Shown: positions 36,784 through 46,648 of the stretch, in pieces
Position numbering within the stretch: position 1 is the stretch's first letter
Layout of the letters: the number at the start of each line of letters is the position of its first letter
From: Phycisphaerae bacterium
Lineage (GTDB): Bacteria; Planctomycetota; Phycisphaerae; Sedimentisphaerales; Anaerobacaceae
DNA: 64,000 bases
NCBI GenBank assembly: GCA_028714255.1
Contig: JAQTMR010000001.1
Coordinates: 124,001-188,000, forward strand
Direction: 5' to 3'
Notes under the pieces: generated by a model
Told to the model about the DNA's origin: nothing
Database searches by the model: none
The model's input: the letters and a program-made list of their open reading frames with translations, nothing else
Program-made: the position numbers and the translations under genes

Positions 36784-37941
36784 ATGAAGATAATAGCAGA
36801 TGCAAATATTCCGTTTGTGAAGGATTGCTTCTCGTCCATCGGTGAAGTCGAGCTTTTTCCCGGCCGGCAGATAACACGAGACATTGTCGGTGATGCCGAG
36901 TGTTTATTGGTTCGCAGCGTAACAAGGGTGGATTCGGACTTATTGGCCGGCAGCAAAATCCGCTTCGTGGGGACAGCTACCATCGGTTTTGACCACATAG
37001 ATATCGAATATCTGGCGAAAAATAATATAAATTTCGCATCGGCGCCGGGGTCGAACGCAAATTCCGCGGCGGAATATGTTATTGCGGGGTTGTTCGAAAT
37101 CGGACGAAAATATAAAATAAAGCTGGAGGGTAAATCAATAGGCATTGTAGGCGTGGGCAATGTCGGCCGTAATGTTGCCAAGAAGTGTGCAGCATTGGGT
37201 ATGAAGGTATTGCTGAACGACCCGCCTTTACAGCGAGCAAGCGGTGACGCTAAATATCTGCCTTTGGAAAAACTTCACGGCTGCGATTTCATAACGTTTC
37301 ATACGCCGTTGACCTTCGAGGGGATTGACAAGACTTTTCATTTAGCCGGTGAAAAGTTTTTCAAGTCACTAAAGGCTGGATGCGTTTTTTTTAATGCCTC
37401 TCGCGGCGGAGTTGTTGATACAGAGGCGCTGAAAGAATCGATTCGGTCAGGTCAACTGGAGACCACCATTCTTGACGTATGGGAGAATGAGCCGAATATC
37501 GATACCGGGCTTCTGGAAATGGTCGATATCGGCACGCCACACATAGCAGGTTATTCGCTGGACGGGAAAATCACAGGAATGATTATGATATACAACGCGG
37601 CGTGTGAATACTTCGGATTCAAGACGAAGTTCGATGTCGAGGATTTTTCACCTCAGCCGGACGTCCTGCAATTGAAGATAAATCCGAACAGCAGGGATGA
37701 GCAGGATTTGCTGCGTGGGGTTGTCGAAAAGATTTATAAAATCAGAGAAGATGACTCGAAGCTTCGGCTGATTTTAGATGTGCCGGCGGGAAAAAGAGGG
37801 AAGTTTTTCGATGATTTGCGAAAAAATTATTCTGTGCGAAGAGAATTTCAAAATACGGAAATAATAGCCACAGAGAACACAGAGGTCACAGAGAGTTTAA
37901 GTAGAAAGTTAGAAGGTATAGGATTCAAAGTTAAAAAGTGA
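36784..37941 (+). CDS. pdxB: Erythronate-4-phosphate dehydrogenase
   Basis: MKIIADANIPFVKDCFSSIGEVELFPGR, RFVGTATIGFDHID, GIVGVGNVGRNVAKK, VFFNASRGGVVDTEAL. Start trimmed from 36736. Confidence 0.88.
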   Translation: MKIIADANIPFVKDCFSSIGEVELFPGRQITRDIVGDAECLLVRSVTRVDSDLLAGSKIRFVGTATIGFDHIDIEYLAKNNINFASAPGSNANSAAEYVIAGLFEIGRKYKIKLEGKSIGIVGVGNVGRNVAKKCAALGMKVLLNDPPLQRASGDAKYLPLEKLHGCDFITFHTPLTFEGIDKTFHLAGEKFFKSLKAGCVFFNASRGGVVDTEALKESIRSGQLETTILDVWENEPNIDTGLLEMVDIGTPHIAGYSLDGKITGMIMIYNAACEYFGFKTKFDVEDFSPQPDVLQLKINPNSRDEQDLLRGVVEKIYKIREDDSKLRLILDVPAGKRGKFFDDLRKNYSVRREFQNTEIIATENTEVTESLSRKLEGIGFKVKK

Positions 37942-38792
37942 CAAATAATGCAAAAATAGTCGAATGGCCAAGGGGACGTCTGGATTTTTCAGCTGGCTGT
38001 GTCGTAATGGGGGTTTTGAATGTTACGCCGGACTCGTTCAGCGACGGGGGAAAGTTTCTCGACAGCAATAAAGCCATTGAGCACGGCCTGAAAATGGCTG
38101 CTGACGGCGCTGCGATAATAGATATTGGCGGGGAATCGACCCGGCCAGGCTCGGCTTCGGTGTCAACTGAAGAACAGATAAGACGGGTTGTGCCGGTAAT
38201 AGAGGCGATTGCGAAAAAAGTCGGCGTACCGATTAGTATCGATACGCACAATTACGAGGTTGCCAAAGCAGCTATTGATGCGGGGGCGGCGATGATAAAT
38301 GACATTACCGCCTTGAGCGATAAACGGATGGCCGAATTAGCAGCCGAGAGAAGCGTGCCGGTTGTCCTGATGCATATACAGGGGACGCCTGCAACGATGC
38401 AGATTGAGCCAAAATACAAAGATGTGGTTGGCGAGGTTCTCCTGTTTCTCTTGGAGCGGGCAAAGCTGGCGGAGCAATTCGGGATTGCTAAGAATATGAT
38501 TTTTATTGACCCGGGGATTGGATTCGGCAAAACAACCGAGCATAATCTTTTGCTTTTGAGAGGTCTTGACAGGTTTGTCGATAGCGGCTATCGTATTTGC
38601 ATCGGGACAAGCCGAAAGAGTTTTATCGGTAAGATAATCGGCAAGGAAAAGCCGGCAGAAAGAATATTCGGCACAGCGGCAACGGTGACTTTGTGTGCCG
38701 AGGCTGGAGTTTCGATTGTTCGTGTCCACGATGTAGCTGAAATGGTGGACGTGGTAAAAATAACAAATGCAGTAAAGAATATGAAGGTGTGA
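37938..38792 (+). CDS. folP: Dihydropteroate synthase
   Basis: VMGVLNVTPDSFSDGGKFLD, IIDIGGESTRPGSASVSTEEQ, MINDITAL, IFIDPGIGFGKT. Confidence 0.95.
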   Translation: MTNNAKIVEWPRGRLDFSAGCVVMGVLNVTPDSFSDGGKFLDSNKAIEHGLKMAADGAAIIDIGGESTRPGSASVSTEEQIRRVVPVIEAIAKKVGVPISIDTHNYEVAKAAIDAGAAMINDITALSDKRMAELAAERSVPVVLMHIQGTPATMQIEPKYKDVVGEVLLFLLERAKLAEQFGIAKNMIFIDPGIGFGKTTEHNLLLLRGLDRFVDSGYRICIGTSRKSFIGKIIGKEKPAERIFGTAATVTLCAEAGVSIVRVHDVAEMVDVVKITNAVKNMKV

Positions 38793-38793
38793 T

Positions 38794-38967
38794 ATGAGTA
38801 TAAGCAGTCACTTAGGTATTATTTTGCTGATAATCGTCGGAACACTAACAATCATCGGCGTTGCCGTTATAGCTGCGATTGAAACAAAGCGGATGGAGAA
38901 AGGACAATCGTCCCTAATATCGAACCTGTCAAAAAAGAAAGACGATAAAGCGGAAGAAAAATCGTAA
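38794..38967 (+). CDS. 57-aa single-TM small protein
   Basis: ORF MSISSHLGIILLIIVGTLTIIGVAVIAAIETKRMEKGQSSLISNLSKKKDDKAEEKS*; starts 1 nt after the folP stop codon. Confidence 0.55.
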   Translation: MSISSHLGIILLIIVGTLTIIGVAVIAAIETKRMEKGQSSLISNLSKKKDDKAEEKS

Positions 38968-38982
38968 TATAAGAAAGTCTTT

Positions 38983-41427
38983 TTAGATAAACTCTAAAGC
39001 GATTTTGAGAGCTTCGTCGGTATTTTTGACGAAGGCGAATTTGAGGCCTTTTTGGGCTTCTTTGGGGACTTCGGGGATGTCTTTCTTGTTACGTGCGGGC
39101 AGGATGACGGTTTTTATGCCTGCCTGTTTTGCAGCTAAGATTTTTTCCTTCAAGCCGCCAATCGGCAAGACCAAACCACGCAAGGTTATTTCACCGGTCA
39201 TTGCGACATCGGGCCGAACTGCTTTTCCCAATAACAATGAAACCAGCGAAGTGAACATTGCTACGCCTGCGCTTGGACCGTCTTTGGGAATAGCTCCTGC
39301 GGGGACGTGGATGTGATAGTCGAATTTTCTGAATCTGTCAGGTTCGATATTCAGTTTCTTGGCGTTTGCTTTTACGACTGAGAAGGCGGCCTGTGCGCTT
39401 TCCTTCATAACATCTCCGATATGACCTGTAAGCTGCAAGATTCCCTTGCCGGGCATAGAGGCAGATTCGATAAAAAGCAGCTCTCCGCCGACCGGTGTAA
39501 AAGCAAGTGCTGTTGCGACGCCGGGTATTCCTGTTCGCAGTGCCAATTCGGATTCGAATTGCGGCGGGCCGAGGATTGCTGTGAGGTCTTTTTTGCCGAT
39601 AGCAGCTTTTCTTCTTTTAGATTTCGCAATCTGGGTGGTGACGGCCCTGCAAACAGCGGCTATATTCCTTTCGAGGTTTCGGACTCCTGCCTCACGAGTG
39701 TAATCGCGAATTATCGCGTGGGCTGCTTCGTCTTTTATGGTCAGGTTAGTCTTCTTCAGGCCGTGCTCTTTCAACTGACGCGGAATGAGATATTTTTTCG
39801 CGATTTTAAGTTTCTCATTTTCGGTGTAGCCCGGCAGCTCGATAACTTCCATTCTGTCGCGCAGCGCCGGCGGGACCGGCTCGGTATAATTCGCCGTGCC
39901 GATGAACATAACAGAGGACAAATCGAATGGCTGGTCAAGATAATGGTCTGAGAAGCTGAAATTCTGCTCCGGGTCGAGAACTTCCAATAGCGCGCTCGAA
40001 GGGTCACCCCTGAAATCAGCGCCGATTTTGTCCAGCTCATCGAGCATAAATACGGGATTTCTACTCTGGCACTTTCTCAACTCTTGCAGGATTCGGCCCG
40101 GCAAGGCGCCGATGTAGGTTCTCCGATGTCCGCGAATATCAGCTTCGTCTCTTATTCCGCCGAGCGATATGCGGATGAATTTTCTCTCCATCGCACGAGC
40201 GATGGATTTCCCGAGCGATGTTTTACCAACACCCGGCGGGCCGACAAAACAAAGTATAGGGCTTTTGCCTGTGGGATTCAGCTTGCGGACGGCGAGAAAT
40301 TCGAGGATGCGTTTTTTTACCTTCTTCAGGTCGTAATGGTCGGCGTTGAGTATTCGCTCGGCCTTGTTGATATCCAGCCGGTCTTTTGTTTCGACCGACC
40401 ATGGCAGTTCGCAAACCCAGTCCAGATATGTTCGGATAACGCTGTATTCGGGTGAAGCAGGAGGTATTTTGCTCAATCTATCGAGTTCACGAATCGCTTC
40501 GGCCTCGACTTTTTCGGGCATCTTGGCTTTTTTGATACTTTTGTCGATTTGCTTTAACTCTTCTGTCTTCAGGTCACCCTTGCCAAGCTCGGACTGGATG
40601 GCTTTTAGCTGTTCCTGTAAGAAGTATTCGCGCTGATTTTTGTCCACGGCCTCTCTTACCCGGCCCTGGATTTTATGACTAAGTTCGAGGACTTCCAGAT
40701 TAGCCGCCAGAGCAGCGGATATTTCTTCAAGGCGTTTGGCAGCGTCAAGCTGCTCAAGCAACTGCTGTTTTTTGTCGGTCTTAAGGTTCAGGTTGGCCGC
40801 GAGGAAATCTGCCAGAGCAGAAGGGTTTTCTATATTTTCCAGCAGTACTGATGCCTCTTCGGGGATATTTGGACTTAATCCTATGACTCGATTTGCCGTC
40901 TGGCGGACGCTGACCATAAGCGCCTGGAGTTGTTTTGTCATCTTTGTATGGACACGGAGCGGCCGAACCAAGGCCCTTAGATACGGCTCCGTGGCTACCG
41001 ATTTAACGATTTTGAAACGGACTATGCCGTGGACTATGATGTTAATCGAACCTTGCGGAATTTTTATTACTTTCAGGACCGATGCGACTGTACCAACGGA
41101 GTAGATATCGTTAAAATCCGGATTGTCGGTTTCAGGGTTGTGCTGCGTAACAAGGCCTATGAGGGAGCCACTGGGTTCGATGTCGGCAAGCAGATTTTTA
41201 CTTCTCTGACGTCCGACTGCCAACGGCATTACCGTACCCGGATAGGCAACTATATTTCGAATCGGCAAAATACCGATTGTGTCCGGCAGCTTGAGTTGGT
41301 GGTTCTGCTCATGCAATTCTGCGTTCTCGTCGTGTAAATATCGCTCAAGGCCTATGGGGTCTTCTACGGCCGATTCGATAGGCCAACCGCTACCTGCAAA
41401 TAATAAATTCATGAAGTTATCCGGCAT
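38983..41427 (-). CDS. lon: ATP-dependent protease Lon
   Basis: LPIRNIVAYPGTVMPLAVGR, CFVGPPGVGKTSLGKSIARAMERKFIRISLGGIRDEADIRGHRRTYIGALPG, PKDGPSAGVAMFTSL catalytic Ser. Confidence 0.96.
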   Translation of the reverse strand: MPDNFMNLLFAGSGWPIESAVEDPIGLERYLHDENAELHEQNHQLKLPDTIGILPIRNIVAYPGTVMPLAVGRQRSKNLLADIEPSGSLIGLVTQHNPETDNPDFNDIYSVGTVASVLKVIKIPQGSINIIVHGIVRFKIVKSVATEPYLRALVRPLRVHTKMTKQLQALMVSVRQTANRVIGLSPNIPEEASVLLENIENPSALADFLAANLNLKTDKKQQLLEQLDAAKRLEEISAALAANLEVLELSHKIQGRVREAVDKNQREYFLQEQLKAIQSELGKGDLKTEELKQIDKSIKKAKMPEKVEAEAIRELDRLSKIPPASPEYSVIRTYLDWVCELPWSVETKDRLDINKAERILNADHYDLKKVKKRILEFLAVRKLNPTGKSPILCFVGPPGVGKTSLGKSIARAMERKFIRISLGGIRDEADIRGHRRTYIGALPGRILQELRKCQSRNPVFMLDELDKIGADFRGDPSSALLEVLDPEQNFSFSDHYLDQPFDLSSVMFIGTANYTEPVPPALRDRMEVIELPGYTENEKLKIAKKYLIPRQLKEHGLKKTNLTIKDEAAHAIIRDYTREAGVRNLERNIAAVCRAVTTQIAKSKRRKAAIGKKDLTAILGPPQFESELALRTGIPGVATALAFTPVGGELLFIESASMPGKGILQLTGHIGDVMKESAQAAFSVVKANAKKLNIEPDRFRKFDYHIHVPAGAIPKDGPSAGVAMFTSLVSLLLGKAVRPDVAMTGEITLRGLVLPIGGLKEKILAAKQAGIKTVILPARNKKDIPEVPKEAQKGLKFAFVKNTDEALKIALEFI

Positions 41428-41595
41428 TCTATTAATATCGGTTATTTTTAGAACAAGATATGATAATAAATGATTAAAGGAACTAATACAAAAATAATAA
41501 AGCCGGTTTTGGTACAGTAAAACCGGCTACGCGGCATACAAACCCCAATATTGACGGCCCTGTTATCATCCCGGAATCTATTCCGTGAAGTGTTC

Positions 41596-41630
41596 AAAAA
41601 AAAGCCCCAACCACAAATACGGGTTGGGGC
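41596..41630 (-). terminator. Rho-independent terminator downstream of the Xer recombinase
   Basis: gccccaacc/ggttggggc stem followed on the minus strand by an 8-T run (plus-strand aaaaaaaa at 41596-41603). Confidence 0.85.
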
Positions 41631-41665
41631 ATTAAATCTTTTTAGACTGTGACGCGATAACGAAC

Positions 41666-42694
41666 TTACAAATTATTTTCGCCGTTGTCTTCTTCGCCGC
41701 CTCTCGGGTGGGCGTGTTCGTAAACCTCTTTTAGCTTTTTCGTAGTAAGATGCGTATAGACCTGAGTGGTCGAAAGCGACTGATGACCAAGCAACTCCTG
41801 AACGCTTCTCAAATCAGCGCCATTATTCAACATATGCGTTGCGAAGCTATGCCGCAATGTATGGGGACTAATTGAGATGTCCAGGCCGGCCAGTTTGAGA
41901 TATTTGTCCATCTTGCGGCGAACACTGCGGGCACTAAGGCGCCGGCCATGCTTGTTAACGAAAAGAACTTTCGAATCGAAATTCGGCGTGCTCTGCGCCC
42001 TTTTATTTCGGAACTCCATATAGTGCTGAATCACCTGCAAAGCAGAGGTGCCTATGGGGACAATTCTTTCCTTTTTGCCTTTTCCCCTGATATGCACCAC
42101 TTCACCGAGGAAGTCCACATCGTCCATATTTAAAGCGACAAGCTCGCTGACTCTCACGCCGGTGCTGTAAAGCGTTTCCATAATAGCCCTGTCCCTCGCA
42201 CCAAGCCAGTTGTCCATTGGTGGTATCTCGAGCAGTCTTTTTACCTCTTCGTATTCGAGGAAGCGAGGCAGCTTTTTCTCCTGCTTGGGAGTTCTAACCG
42301 CCATAACAGGATTGGATGTGAGCTGATTTCTTTTAACAAGGAACTTGTAGAAGCTGCGCAACGTAGCAAGTTTCCGTGCTATGGTTGCCTTGGAATATTG
42401 TTTCTCATTCAGAAAGGCCAGATATGCCCTGACGGAATTGACATCTACCGAAAGAAGCAGCTGGTCCAGCCTGATACTTGTCTGCGTAGCCACAGCGGTA
42501 GCGGTGCCCATCTGGTGTCCGCCCGCCGAGATATGCTCCTCGGCGTGCAGGCCGCTGTCAGAGCCGCCGACAAGGAACTGGCTAAACTGCTCCAGGTCCG
42601 CACCATAACACTTGGCCGTATGCGGGGAAAATCGCTTTTCAAATTTCAGGTAATTCAAAAAATCATGGACAATTACGTTTTCTTCCATAATCAC
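41666..42694 (-). CDS. xerC: Tyrosine recombinase XerC/XerD
   Basis: GARDRAIMETLYSTGVRVSELVALNMDDVDF, SPHTLRHSFATHMLNNGADLRSVQELLGHQSLSTTQVYTHLT. Confidence 0.9.
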   Translation of the reverse strand: MIMEENVIVHDFLNYLKFEKRFSPHTAKCYGADLEQFSQFLVGGSDSGLHAEEHISAGGHQMGTATAVATQTSIRLDQLLLSVDVNSVRAYLAFLNEKQYSKATIARKLATLRSFYKFLVKRNQLTSNPVMAVRTPKQEKKLPRFLEYEEVKRLLEIPPMDNWLGARDRAIMETLYSTGVRVSELVALNMDDVDFLGEVVHIRGKGKKERIVPIGTSALQVIQHYMEFRNKRAQSTPNFDSKVLFVNKHGRRLSARSVRRKMDKYLKLAGLDISISPHTLRHSFATHMLNNGADLRSVQELLGHQSLSTTQVYTHLTTKKLKEVYEHAHPRGGEEDNGENNL

Positions 42695-42781
42695 ACCTAC
42701 CTATTCAAATGGTCTTTATTTAGAATCTTGTAAAATAAAAGTTTTCTTAACTTTTCAAAATCGCCGGTTACACCTGTGAGA

Positions 42782-43054
42782 CTACTGCGTTTGGGAATCC
42801 CCCTGCAAAATGGGGTTCTCTTCGCCTAAAATATTGTCTGCCTGATTAATGAGCGATTGTGCCAGTTTGAAACTAAGCACTGCCGCATCAAACCAATCGA
42901 AATTCGTCCGTTTATCCTTTACCTGTTCGACCAGGGCATCGAGAAGCTTATCTTCACTTCCGCTATCGTAACGGAATATAAACTTCTCTGTTCCTTTGTT
43001 TAAAACCAATTGCTGCTTCTTTTTTTTCACCGCTGAATTTCCACAAATGCCCAA
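42782..43054 (-). CDS. Small hypothetical protein
   Basis: 90-aa ORF with a Lys-rich N-terminus; no recognised family. Confidence 0.45.
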   Translation of the reverse strand: MGICGNSAVKKKKQQLVLNKGTEKFIFRYDSGSEDKLLDALVEQVKDKRTNFDWFDAAVLSFKLAQSLINQADNILGEENPILQGDSQTQ

Positions 43055-43329
43055 ATTTTTTATCGGTCTAAAAGTCGATAACTCATCCGGCTGCAGCTCA
43101 ATGCCTATGCCGAGACGAGCAACTGAATTCCGATTTTCTCGCTAAACGTGATAAAATCGAAGCTTTAGAAAACGCTACAACGCTTTTATCGGCCAATAAG
43201 ACATCCGTCTTTACAAAATTGGATATGAATTCGGCAAATTAGGAACAAAACCGCTAAATTTTTATTGGTCTGTCCCAACCGGCAGGAACTTGTCTATCCT
43301 TAGACTACTTTGACACCGCTCAGAATGCG

Positions 43330-44262
43330 TTAATTTGCCTTGAAAAAGGTTATCCCGCCCTTTCTCTCGGAATCAAGACCCCCATGTTGTTGTAGGAAAA
43401 CAATATATTTTAAGGCTTCATTTCGGCTCATGCCCAGAGCCGAGCATATGTCACTCAGCGAACAAGGCCTGCGTTTCAGCATTGATAACAGGGCTTCTGC
43501 CTTATCTCCAACTTGTCTGGTCTGGTGCGGCAGCGCAAAATCAGCTATAACTTCGCAGTTCTCCCCCAACTTCTCGGCTATTGCCTGCAACTTTTTGGCA
43601 TCGAGACTTTTGATGCCAGGTTCAGCTGTAGGACGCACGGCTGTATTAAGCTGAACCTTATCGGGACGGATACGGCCTATGGCACTTTTGATTTTTGCAA
43701 TCTGCTCATTATCAGTATTAAAACCCTCGATAATAAACACTTCGAGCCATATCCGACCGGTGAATTCTTTTCTAAATGCGCATAAACCTGAAATCAGCTC
43801 TTCAATACTTAATCCGGGATGCGGACGATTTATCCGCTGGAAGGCTTGTTCGTCTCCAGCATCCAGGGAAGGTAAAACCACATCGGCCTTTGCGCAATCC
43901 GCCCGAACATCCTGTTTGCACAGCAGTGTGCCATTGGTTAATATGGCCACAGGGATATTGGTTATTTTCTTTATGCCGTCTATAAGCTCTCCGAGTCGAG
44001 AGTTCAATGTCGGCTCGCCGGAACCGCCGATAGTAATGAAATCAGCCTCTAACCCCTCGGCTAATTTGTCTCTAAGCTCAGCCAAAATCGCCTCAACCGG
44101 CACGAAGTCGCCGCGTCGAAGGGTCTTTTGGGTGGTTCCGCCGAGCTGGCAATAAACGCAGTCCAGCGTGCAGACCTTAAACGGCACAACATCGATACCG
44201 AGACTTCGCCCCAGCCGACGTGAAGGCACCGGGCCATAAAGATATTTTTTTTTCTCGACCAT
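43330..44262 (-). CDS. Radical SAM protein with C-terminal winged-helix-like domain
   Basis: YGPVPSRRLGRSLGIDVVPFKVCTLDCVYCQLGGTT (CxxxCxxC); tail SMLKRRPCSLSDICSALGMSRNEALKYIVFLQQHGGL. Confidence 0.85.
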   Translation of the reverse strand: MVEKKKYLYGPVPSRRLGRSLGIDVVPFKVCTLDCVYCQLGGTTQKTLRRGDFVPVEAILAELRDKLAEGLEADFITIGGSGEPTLNSRLGELIDGIKKITNIPVAILTNGTLLCKQDVRADCAKADVVLPSLDAGDEQAFQRINRPHPGLSIEELISGLCAFRKEFTGRIWLEVFIIEGFNTDNEQIAKIKSAIGRIRPDKVQLNTAVRPTAEPGIKSLDAKKLQAIAEKLGENCEVIADFALPHQTRQVGDKAEALLSMLKRRPCSLSDICSALGMSRNEALKYIVFLQQHGGLDSERKGGITFFKAN

Positions 44263-44268
44263 TTTTAT

Positions 44269-45093
44269 CTACTTTCGCACGACCTCGGATATTTTTTTGC
44301 ACACGCACAATAAATCTTCGAGCCAGGCGATAGGCATAATGCAGGCGGCATCTGATTTTGATTTTTTAGGCTCGGTGTGCACCTCGACAAAAAGTCCATT
44401 CGCACCGGCGGCAACCGCAGCTTTGGCAAGTATCGGAGCCATCTCTCGTCGGCCCGCGCTCGCATCGCCGAGTCCGCCGGGCTGTTGGGTGCTATGCGTC
44501 GCATCGAAAACAACCGGACAACCCAACTTCTTCATAGTATCAATGGCGGTCATATCGTTGACAAGCCGATTGTAGCCAAAAAATGTTCCCCGCTCGGTAA
44601 GTATTATTTTTTCGTTTCCGCAGGCGCGAACCTTTTCCAGCGCATTTTTCATCTCATCGGGCGAAATGAACTGGCCCTTCTTGATGTTTACGGGTTTTCC
44701 AGTCTGCCCACAGGCACAAAGCAAATCAGTCTGCCTGCACAAAAAGGCTGGCACCTGCAGACAATCAACAACTTTACTGACAACGCCGGCCTGCCCCGGC
44801 TCGTGCACATCGGTCATAACAGGCAAACCAGTCTCCTTGCGAACTGCGGCAAGAATCTCCAGCCCTTTCTCCAGACCGGGTCCGCGAAAACTGCTTATGC
44901 TGGAGCGATTGGCCTTGTCGAAACTCGCCTTGAAAATTATTTCCACACCGCTTTTGGCGGCGATTTTGACAAGCTGCTCGGCAATACCAAGACAAACATC
45001 TTTGCTTTCAATAACACAAGGCCCCGCTATTGCAAACAAAGGCGCATCCAAACCAATATCAACATTACCAATTTTGAATTTCATTATCTTCAT
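44269..45093 (-). CDS. kdsA: 3-deoxy-8-phosphooctulonate synthase
   Basis: FAIAGPCVIESKDVCL, FKASFDKANRSSISSFRGPGLEKGLEIL, VFDATHSTQQPGG. Confidence 0.95.
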   Translation of the reverse strand: MKIMKFKIGNVDIGLDAPLFAIAGPCVIESKDVCLGIAEQLVKIAAKSGVEIIFKASFDKANRSSISSFRGPGLEKGLEILAAVRKETGLPVMTDVHEPGQAGVVSKVVDCLQVPAFLCRQTDLLCACGQTGKPVNIKKGQFISPDEMKNALEKVRACGNEKIILTERGTFFGYNRLVNDMTAIDTMKKLGCPVVFDATHSTQQPGGLGDASAGRREMAPILAKAAVAAGANGLFVEVHTEPKKSKSDAACIMPIAWLEDLLCVCKKISEVVRK

Positions 45094-45103
45094 ATATTCA
45101 ATC

Positions 45104-46048
45104 TCATCCCAATGCTCTGATAATCCTTGTCCTTATCCCTGCGGGCTTTGCGCCTTCCGGAACAATACAATTTACCGCCTGCGGTATCACTTTAATCTGC
45201 ACCGGCAACGCAGGGCCGGGGTCACCATCAATTTCAGTATCTATACCGGTACTCTGCGAACTTACAGAAATCTCCTTGCCCTTACGATAGATAACGTCTG
45301 AACAACCAACGTCCCGCTTGAAAACCGTAAATATCGAATGCTTGGCCAGATGCAAACGGGATGCACATTTATAAATACATACATCCAGCAACCCATCGCT
45401 GAAATCGGCATAGTGCAGTATCTGAAGCCCTACTGCGTATCTCGAGATATTCCCGACAAAAACCAGGCCGGGGCCGTCGAAAATTTCTTCGCCGTCCACT
45501 ATGACTTTCATCGCTTCGAATTTGTAATCCCAAAACGTCCTCCACATCGGCCAGAAGTAATCGAAGTAATCTATATGTCCCTTGCGCCGCTCGCTGACGC
45601 GTCTGACCACCTGGCCGTCGAAACCGAAACCGGCTATCGAAGTAAAACATTTTCCGTTTACATTTCCCAGGTCCAAAGGCCGAATGAACCAGCCCTCGAA
45701 CGCCTTTATTATTGTTTCTAATTTTTCATCAAAACCTAATTCATTTGCCAGCAAATTCTCCGTCCCGCCGGGTATTATCAGCAACGGCTTGTCGCTGCCT
45801 TCCAGTCCGTGCGCAACCTCTCTGATGGTGCCGTCGCCGCCGACAACTACAACCATCGCACAATCGTAATCCACAGCCACATCCGTGGCCACTTCACAGG
45901 CATTGGCCAAGGAAGTAGTCAGGCTGACCTTGACTTTGTATCCTTTTTTCACAAGGTATTCCTCGAACTGTCGGCAGACCAGCTTTCGACCGGTCGCACC
46001 GGATTTGGGATTTACGATATAGGCAATATATCCGTCGTCTGGTTTCAT
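45104..46048 (-). CDS. Diacylglycerol kinase catalytic-domain family lipid kinase
   Basis: AYIVNPKSGATGRK, VVVGGDGTIREVAHGLEGSDKPLLIIPGGTENLLANELG. Confidence 0.88.
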   Translation of the reverse strand: MKPDDGYIAYIVNPKSGATGRKLVCRQFEEYLVKKGYKVKVSLTTSLANACEVATDVAVDYDCAMVVVVGGDGTIREVAHGLEGSDKPLLIIPGGTENLLANELGFDEKLETIIKAFEGWFIRPLDLGNVNGKCFTSIAGFGFDGQVVRRVSERRKGHIDYFDYFWPMWRTFWDYKFEAMKVIVDGEEIFDGPGLVFVGNISRYAVGLQILHYADFSDGLLDVCIYKCASRLHLAKHSIFTVFKRDVGCSDVIYRKGKEISVSSQSTGIDTEIDGDPGPALPVQIKVIPQAVNCIVPEGAKPAGIRTRIIRALG

Positions 46049-46059
46049 GTTCTAATTTT

Positions 46060-46617
46060 TTATAAAAGAGCCTCTGTTTCCTCCCTGCCGGATTCTCGCA
46101 GTTTTTCCTCCATCAACGACGCATAACTTTCCGAAACAATCGGCAAATCCGACATATCTAACCTCCTCTGCACATCAGCTATTTTTTGCTCATCAGGTCC
46201 TTCTATCTCAACGAAAGTGCCTAACAACGGCAATTCATCCAGAGCCACTTCGCACCCGCCGAACTGCCAGGTTCGACGTTTTTTCTCGAACACAATCGCT
46301 TTATTATAGCCTATCTGTAAAAGCAGTTTTTCTACCGAATCGCCGTTTTTAATTTCAATCTCTATCTCCTGCCTCTTTTTGAACTGGTTCTTTTCCTTCG
46401 CGCCTTTATAAATCAAAAAAAATCTTTCGCTTTCACCGGCAAGCCGCCGCCGCAGCCGAAGGCATCGGTCGCCTTTTTTAAGAGTTGCGTTTGTATCATC
46501 AAAATAGGTATCTCTCTGCAGCTGCTCCTGCCTGAATTCGGCACCAAGGCTGTCCAGCTTTTCCGCTATTTCCTTCAGCGAATCGACTTTTATTTTTGCT
46601 TCGATTTCGATATGCAT
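46060..46617 (-). CDS. CYTH-domain / class IV adenylate cyclase-like protein
   Basis: MHIEIEAKIKVDSLKEIAEKLDSLGAEF...QRDTYFDDTNATLKKGDRCLRLRR...FVEIEGPDEQKI. Confidence 0.85.
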   Translation of the reverse strand: MHIEIEAKIKVDSLKEIAEKLDSLGAEFRQEQLQRDTYFDDTNATLKKGDRCLRLRRRLAGESERFFLIYKGAKEKNQFKKRQEIEIEIKNGDSVEKLLLQIGYNKAIVFEKKRRTWQFGGCEVALDELPLLGTFVEIEGPDEQKIADVQRRLDMSDLPIVSESYASLMEEKLRESGREETEALL

Positions 46618-46648
46618 TTGGCAATCACTGAATTCAAAATGGGTCTTT

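Noticed and set aside
39421-39951. 176-aa plus-strand ORF antisense to lon
   Set aside because: Cys/Arg-rich shadow translation of the Lon protease coding region.
41501-41528. AGCCGGTTTT/AAAACCGGCT hairpin considered as a lon upstream terminator
   Set aside because: No T-tract on either side; kept only as an unassigned hairpin. The neighbouring 41596-41630 element is the clear terminator.
43055-43250. Open plus-strand stretch ...SDFLAKRDKIEALENATTLLSANKTSVFTKLDMNSAN*
   Set aside because: No start codon and no recognisable family; could be a gene remnant but evidence is too weak.
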